Source: Gemmatimonadaceae bacterium (GTDB lineage: Bacteria > Gemmatimonadota > Gemmatimonadetes > Gemmatimonadales > Gemmatimonadaceae). From it: a stretch of DNA of 10,472 nt. The position numbers were made by a program, and so were the translations under genes. The DNA lies in the NCBI GenBank assembly GCA_017881545.1, contig JADGQU010000059.1, positions 1 through 10,472 on the forward strand, given 5' to 3'. Each line of letters opens with the position of its first letter. The stretch's first letter is position 1. This document shows positions 6,817 to 10,472 of this stretch, in pieces. Under the pieces are notes generated by a model. The model was not told where the DNA came from. It saw nothing but the letters and a program-made list of their open reading frames with translations, and did no database searches.

Positions 6817-7878
6817 CTAGGCTACGAGCACCGCGCTGTCCAGCCAGTTGATTCCGAGGAGGGCGTTCGCAATTGTCGGGTCGAAGTGACTCCCCGACCT
6901 GCGTTTGATCTCGGCGAGAGTTTCTTCCATTCCCCACGCCGGCCGGTAGGGGCGGTCGTGCGTCAGCGCGTCAAGAAAGTCTGCCGCGGCGACGATGCGC
7001 GCCTCGAGCGGAATGCTCTGTCCGGACACGCGATCCGGGTAGCCCGACCCGTCCCACCATTCGTGATGGCTGCGGGCGATTCGCTGCGAGAACCGAACGA
7101 GTTCCGAGCGGCCCTTCGAGAGCATTCTCGCCCCGATCACGGTGTGGGTTTTCATGATCTCGAACTCTTCGCCGGTGAGCGGGCCTGCCTTGAGCAGGAT
7201 GCTGTCCGGGATTCCGACCTTGCCGATGTCATGCAGCGGAGCAGCGCGCGTGATCAGCTCCAGCGTGGCGGACTCGAGCCCGATCGCTTCGCCAAGCATT
7301 GCCGAGACCTGGGCCACTCGCTTGGTGTGATTGCCGGTGTCGTCGTCCCGGAATTCGACCGCCACGGCGAGTCTGTCCAGAACTTCGAGCTGTGATTGCT
7401 CGAGCTCCCTCGTGCGCTCCGTGACTTTCTGTTCCAGCTCGGTGTTCTGGCGGCGAAGCTTCCTGTACAGGAAGCGTGTTTCAAGGAGATTTCGAATCCG
7501 GAGGAGTACTTCAGCTGAGTCGAAGGGCTTGCTGAGAAAATCCTTTGCCCCGAGTGCGAGGGCACGGCGTTTTACGTGGGTGCTGTCGTCCGCGGTAATC
7601 ATCAGCACCGGCACCTGTTCCGAGTCGGCATCGTGCCCGACGATTTCTTCCAGGACCTGGAGCCCGTCCTTCCCGTTCATGTGAACGTCGAGCAGCACGA
7701 TATCGGGCTTGTACTTTTTCTGAAGCGTGTACGCGTCCACGGAATTGGTGGTCGACGCGACGTCCACGTATCCCGCTTTCGCAAGGATTCGCTCGAGTAG
7801 GCGAATGTTCGTCTCCTCGTCGTCGATGATGAGGATCCGCCCCGGCTTGGCAGCCGGCGGCGCCGTGGTCTCAGACAT
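6817..7878 (-). CDS. Response regulator with HD-GYP domain (predicted c-di-GMP phosphodiesterase)
   Basis: This 353-residue protein is an RpfG-like response regulator. The receiver domain (about 13-133) has the acidic pair Asp19/Asp20, phosphoacceptor Asp64 in LLDVHM, Thr95 and Lys117 in SKPF. A coiled linker (134-168) joins it to the HD-GYP domain (about 168-345). Metal and catalytic residues are all present: His184 in GNHTKRV, His216-Asp217 with Lys220 in PLHDIGK, His245, His271-His272 in HHEWWDGSGYP (the GYP signature at 279-281) and Asp300 in AAADFLDAL. HD-GYP proteins hydrolyse cyclic-di-GMP to pGpG or GMP, so phosphorylation at Asp64 probably tunes second-messenger degradation. Its ATG shares one base with the stop codon of the upstream PAS/receiver gene (TGATG, 7876-7880) and has no ribosome site of its own, so translation is probably coupled. 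It is the last gene of that two-gene operon; I see no strong terminator after it. Confidence 0.94.
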   Translation of the reverse strand: MSETTAPPAAKPGRILIIDDEETNIRLLERILAKAGYVDVASTTNSVDAYTLQKKYKPDIVLLDVHMNGKDGLQVLEEIVGHDADSEQVPVLMITADDSTHVKRRALALGAKDFLSKPFDSAEVLLRIRNLLETRFLYRKLRRQNTELEQKVTERTRELEQSQLEVLDRLAVAVEFRDDDTGNHTKRVAQVSAMLGEAIGLESATLELITRAAPLHDIGKVGIPDSILLKAGPLTGEEFEIMKTHTVIGARMLSKGRSELVRFSQRIARSHHEWWDGSGYPDRVSGQSIPLEARIVAAADFLDALTHDRPYRPAWGMEETLAEIKRRSGSHFDPTIANALLGINWLDSAVLVA

Positions 7879-8993
7879 CAGGTGGACGCCGTTGCGGGTT
7901 TGCTCAGCACCGCACGGACTGCGGTACGAAGCGTATCCGCCGTGAACGGTTTCTGCAGAAACTCAGTCTCCGATGTCCGGATTCCGCGACGAAGTATCTC
8001 GTTGTCGGTGTATCCCGACATGAAAAGGACTCTGATCCCGGGACTCAGCTCATGGAGCTCGTCGACCATCCCACGCCCGCCCAGGGTCGGCATCTCCACG
8101 TCGGTGAGGACGAGATCGATCTCTCCCACTTGCTCGGCCGCTATTCGCAGCGCCATGGCGCCGTCCGATGCCTCGAGAACGCGGTAACCGGCCTCGGTGA
8201 GGACGCGCTTCCCCAGCTTACGTAGCGATTTCTCGTCGTCGACGAGAAGAATGGTTTCGCGGCCGGTGAGCGTTCCGTGGGTCAAGCGTGTGACTTTCGA
8301 CGATTTCGCTTCGTTTGATTCGCGGTCGGCTCTCTCACCTGCCGACTCCTTCAGCGGAGAGCCGGGGAGCGGAACGGAGCTCTTGCCTCGATCGAGGCCG
8401 GTGGCCTGCGGCAGAACTCGCCGGCTCGACAGCAGCAGCTTCTTGGTGATCGATTCCGCGCGTTCGGCGGCCACGCGAATCTCGACAGCTTCCTGCGTCG
8501 AGAGCTTTGCCTCGGCCAGGCTCGCCTCCATGATATCCGCGTTCATGCGGATGACGGTGAGGAGGTTGTTCATCTCATGCGCTCCGCGTCCAGCGAGGTC
8601 AGCAAAGGTGTGGAGATCGCGCGTTCTGGCGGCGAGCGTCTCCTCTACCGGGCGTCCAGTCGAGAGGTCCTCGATCGCGAGGAGAATCGTGTGGTCGGAC
8701 GGGTCCGCGGAGGGAACCAGTCGCGCGCTCAGCCACAGCACGCCTCTCCCGCCTTCTTTTTCGTCGTGTACCAGCTCGAAGTGGTCCGACTGCGGCTCGC
8801 CGCTTAGAACTGTCTCGAGCATCGGGCGAAGCTGCGTGTCCCACGCCATTCCACCGAGATCGTAGACCTTGTGGCCGACGCATTCTGCGGGGGCCAGGCG
8901 AAATATCGTATAGAAGGCTTTGTTGGCCGCGCGCACGTTCAACTGGGCGTCGAGCACCAACAGCGCTTCGCCTGGGGCAGAGGAACTAATCAT
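7878..8993 (-). CDS. PAS / histidine-kinase-dimerisation / receiver protein lacking an ATPase domain
   Basis: This 371-residue protein begins with a PAS domain (about 8-110), then a dimerisation helix pair (about 125-192) whose H-box is GAHEMNNLLTVI with His139. Next comes a hydrophilic linker (about 200-240, rich in Ser, Glu, Lys and Arg) and a receiver domain (about 245-365). The receiver has Asp252/Asp253, phosphoacceptor Asp298 in LTDVEMP, Ser326 in MSGYTD and Lys348 in LQKPF. In the usual hybrid kinase of this type, KKLLLSSRR is followed by a full ATPase domain and then by a segment like GRETILLVDDE; here the ATPase domain of roughly 120 or more residues is absent, with no N, G1 or G2 box. 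The reading frame is uninterrupted. It therefore cannot autophosphorylate alone and may act as a phosphate acceptor or relay, or as a PAS-controlled partner of the co-encoded HD-GYP protein. ATG 8993 lacks an obvious ribosome site, so the exact start is less certain than the body. Confidence 0.88.
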   Translation of the reverse strand: MISSSAPGEALLVLDAQLNVRAANKAFYTIFRLAPAECVGHKVYDLGGMAWDTQLRPMLETVLSGEPQSDHFELVHDEKEGGRGVLWLSARLVPSADPSDHTILLAIEDLSTGRPVEETLAARTRDLHTFADLAGRGAHEMNNLLTVIRMNADIMEASLAEAKLSTQEAVEIRVAAERAESITKKLLLSSRRVLPQATGLDRGKSSVPLPGSPLKESAGERADRESNEAKSSKVTRLTHGTLTGRETILLVDDEKSLRKLGKRVLTEAGYRVLEASDGAMALRIAAEQVGEIDLVLTDVEMPTLGGRGMVDELHELSPGIRVLFMSGYTDNEILRRGIRTSETEFLQKPFTADTLRTAVRAVLSKPATAST

Positions 8994-9072
8994 TCAAGCA
9001 TTGTGGCAGTGAGGAATGGAACGCGATCCGACCCTTGTAGGACGACTCGAAGAGGGTTGAGTATCGAATTCG

Positions 9073-9125
9073 GGCCTGGCTGAGTTGAAGACACTCGTCG
9101 CTACCCCCAGCCAGGCCGGGGTAGC
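9073..9125. repeat. Two nested inverted repeats (loop of one pairs with upstream arm of the other)
   Basis: GCTACCCC (9100-9107) and GGGGTAGC (9118-9125) form a perfect 8-base stem. Its 10-base loop CAGCCAGGCC (9108-9117) is exactly complementary to GGCCTGGCTG (9073-9082). The two pairings share the loop sequence, so in RNA they would compete or combine as a pseudoknot; with no linker bases at the junctions a full pseudoknot is strained and alternative folds seem more likely. The element lies between rpsA and the PAS/receiver gene, 80 to 132 bases before the start of the latter. Base pairing is seen directly; any role (second terminator, attenuator, protein site on DNA) is inference. Confidence 0.55.
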
Positions 9126-9141
9126 AGCGCCCGGACACGCA

Positions 9142-9171
9142 AGCGGCCCGCTCCGTGAGGAACGGGCCGCT
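9142..9171 (-). terminator. Terminator-like hairpin after rpsA
   Basis: AGCGGCCCG (9142-9150) and CGGGCCGCT (9163-9171) form a perfect 9-base GC-rich stem around a 12-base loop that can itself pair as TCC/GGA. It begins 18 bases after the rpsA stop codon, the expected position for an intrinsic terminator. The run after the hairpin on the minus strand is TTGCGTGT, not a clean T tract, so termination may be weak or factor-assisted. Confidence 0.6.
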
Positions 9172-9188
9172 GTTGAGTCCCTAAGGGT

Positions 9189-10472
9189 TTACGCCGGCTC
9201 TTCTATGAACGACTCGGGCGGCGTCGGAACTGGATCCGACAGGTTGTAATCGTCGGTCTCCATCGGGATGACCTTGGACGGCGTCTCCGGCCGCGGCGGC
9301 TGCTCCGCGGGAATCGCGGTCACCGCGAGAACGATGCGGCGATGAATCGGATCGACCTCGAGAACTCTGAGTTCCAGATTCATCGTCTCATAGACGATGT
9401 CCGCCGGACTGTTCACTGGCTGGCCGAAATTCAGCTGGCTCACGGGTACGAAGCCTTCAATGTCGTTGCCGATATCGACGACTACGCCCTTGTCCATCAG
9501 TCGCACGACCTTGCCTTTCAGCTCGGTGCCGACGGGATACGTCTCGCCGATGCGAAGCCACGGATCCTCCGTCGCCTGCTTGAGGCCGAGCGAGATGCGC
9601 TTGTTCTCAGCATCCACGTTCAAGATCACGACATCTACCGAATCACCCTTCTTCACGACTTCGGAAGGATGCTGCACCCGCTTGGTCCACGACATGTCGG
9701 AGATGTGGATCAGTCCGTCGATGCCCGGCTCGATCTCCACGAACGCGCCAAAGCTCGTGAGGTTTCGCACCTTGCCGTTGAGACGTGTGCCGACCGGATA
9801 CTTCTCCGGCAGCATCATCCACGGATCCTGCTCCGTCTGCTTCATGCCGAGGGAGATCTTCTCCTCGTTCGGATCGACCTTGAGCACGACCGCCTCGATC
9901 GCCTCGCCAATTGATACCAGCTTCGACGGGTGACGCACGTTGCGCGTCCAGCTCATCTCGCTGATGTGAACGAGTCCTTCGATTCCCGGCTCGAGCTCGA
10001 TGAATGCGCCGTAGTTGGTGATCGAAACCACTTTTCCGCTTACGCGTGTGCCGACCGGATACTTCTCGGCGACATCCTTCCATGGGTAGCTCTGGAGCTG
10101 CTTGAGCCCGAGCGAAATTCTCTCGCGATCCCAATCGATGTCGAGAACCTTGACCTCGAGCTCCTGGCCGATGTGCACCATTTCGGACGGATGCTGAATG
10201 CGTCCGTACGACATGTCGGTGATGTGAAGCAGTCCGTCCACTCCGCCGAGATCGATGAATGCGCCGAAATCCGTGATGTTCTTGACCACGCCTTTGCGGA
10301 CCTGATCCTTCTGGAGCTCCTTCATCAGCTTCTCGCGCTTGCCCGCCCTCTCCTGCTCGAGGATGACGCGGCGTGCGACGACGATGTTGCGGCGGCGCTT
10401 ATTGAGCTTGATGATCTTGAAGTCGAAAGTCTGGCCGAGCAGCTCGTCGACGTTCGGAACGCGACGAAGCGC
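9189..10472 (-). CDS. rpsA: 30S ribosomal protein S1 (5' end beyond the window)
   Basis: The frame is open from the window edge to TAA at 9189-9191, giving the last 427 residues; the true start is outside. The internal methionine at 10325 is not the start, because the preceding 49 codons (DFKIIKLNKRRRNIVVARR and onward) are standard S1 sequence. Visible are the end of one S1 domain and four complete OB-fold S1 repeats at about 57-124, 141-211, 228-298 and 315-385 in fragment numbering. The first three carry strong motifs such as KNITDFGAFIDL, HISEMSW and ISLGMKQ. The last is degenerate, with VPVSQL in place of HISDMSW. A Pro/Glu/Asp-rich tail (about 390-427) ends in SFIEEPA. S1 tethers mRNA to the small ribosomal subunit during initiation. 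Repeat units are about 87 codons apart, and a 23-base identical stretch (9784-9806 and 10045-10067, encoding KYPVGTR) reflects this duplication. Confidence 0.97.
   Translation of the reverse strand, partial: ALRRVPNVDELLGQTFDFKIIKLNKRRRNIVVARRVILEQERAGKREKLMKELQKDQVRKGVVKNITDFGAFIDLGGVDGLLHITDMSYGRIQHPSEMVHIGQELEVKVLDIDWDRERISLGLKQLQSYPWKDVAEKYPVGTRVSGKVVSITNYGAFIELEPGIEGLVHISEMSWTRNVRHPSKLVSIGEAIEAVVLKVDPNEEKISLGMKQTEQDPWMMLPEKYPVGTRLNGKVRNLTSFGAFVEIEPGIDGLIHISDMSWTKRVQHPSEVVKKGDSVDVVILNVDAENKRISLGLKQATEDPWLRIGETYPVGTELKGKVVRLMDKGVVVDIGNDIEGFVPVSQLNFGQPVNSPADIVYETMNLELRVLEVDPIHRRIVLAVTAIPAEQPPRPETPSKVIPMETDDYNLSDPVPTPPESFIEEPA

Noticed and set aside
9342..9914. Plus-strand open frame of 190 codons inside rpsA
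   Set aside because: It is antisense to conserved S1 repeats and has no independent start signal or recognisable domain.
9784..10067. Identical 23-base direct repeat as a mobile or recombination element
   Set aside because: Both copies encode the same KYPVGTR segment in adjacent S1 domains, 87 codons apart, so domain duplication explains them.

Overview
This is a GC-rich bacterial stretch carrying seven complete protein genes, the coding 3' part of an eighth (ribosomal protein S1) and a 30-codon tail of a ninth. Six of the complete genes are on the minus strand. The protein style suggests a soil-type Gemmatimonadota bacterium: soluble multi-domain histidine kinases without their own regulators, an MEDS-domain kinase, and an S1 protein ending in an acidic, proline-rich tail. 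That placement comes from recognition of protein style, not from a marker-gene comparison, and is only moderately secure.

Layout, left to right. The end of an unidentified plus-strand gene (1-93) meets a soluble PAS-PAS-GAF histidine kinase on the minus strand (98-2230). Next comes an EntS-like major facilitator transporter (2356-3588, minus), divergent from a small DinB-like metal-binding protein (3720-4259, plus). The DinB gene converges on an MEDS-domain histidine kinase (4256-5755, minus) so tightly that the two stop codons share one CTAG. Next are a YpfJ-type neutral zinc metallopeptidase (5913-6749, minus) and a two-gene signalling operon (6817-8993, minus). That operon holds a PAS / dimerisation-helix / receiver protein with no ATPase domain, followed with a one-base overlap by a receiver-HD-GYP protein, a predicted cyclic-di-GMP phosphodiesterase. 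A 195-base gap (8994-9188) carries a terminator-like hairpin and a nested pair of inverted repeats. The window ends inside rpsA (9189 to beyond 10472, minus).

How the genes may work together. Two complete histidine kinases lack a receiver, while two receiver proteins sit in an operon whose kinase-like member cannot bind ATP. An economical reading is that one or both orphan kinases, or another kinase elsewhere, phosphorylate the receivers at 6817-8993, with cyclic-di-GMP turnover as the output. This is inference from domain content and proximity. The transporter, DinB-like protein, protease and rpsA show no direct functional link to this.

The most unusual items are the kinase-like protein that has lost its ATPase domain but kept its reading frame, and the overlapping inverted repeats upstream of it, in which the ten-base loop of one hairpin is exactly complementary to a nearby segment. 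I saw no CRISPR array, transposase, tRNA or phage gene.
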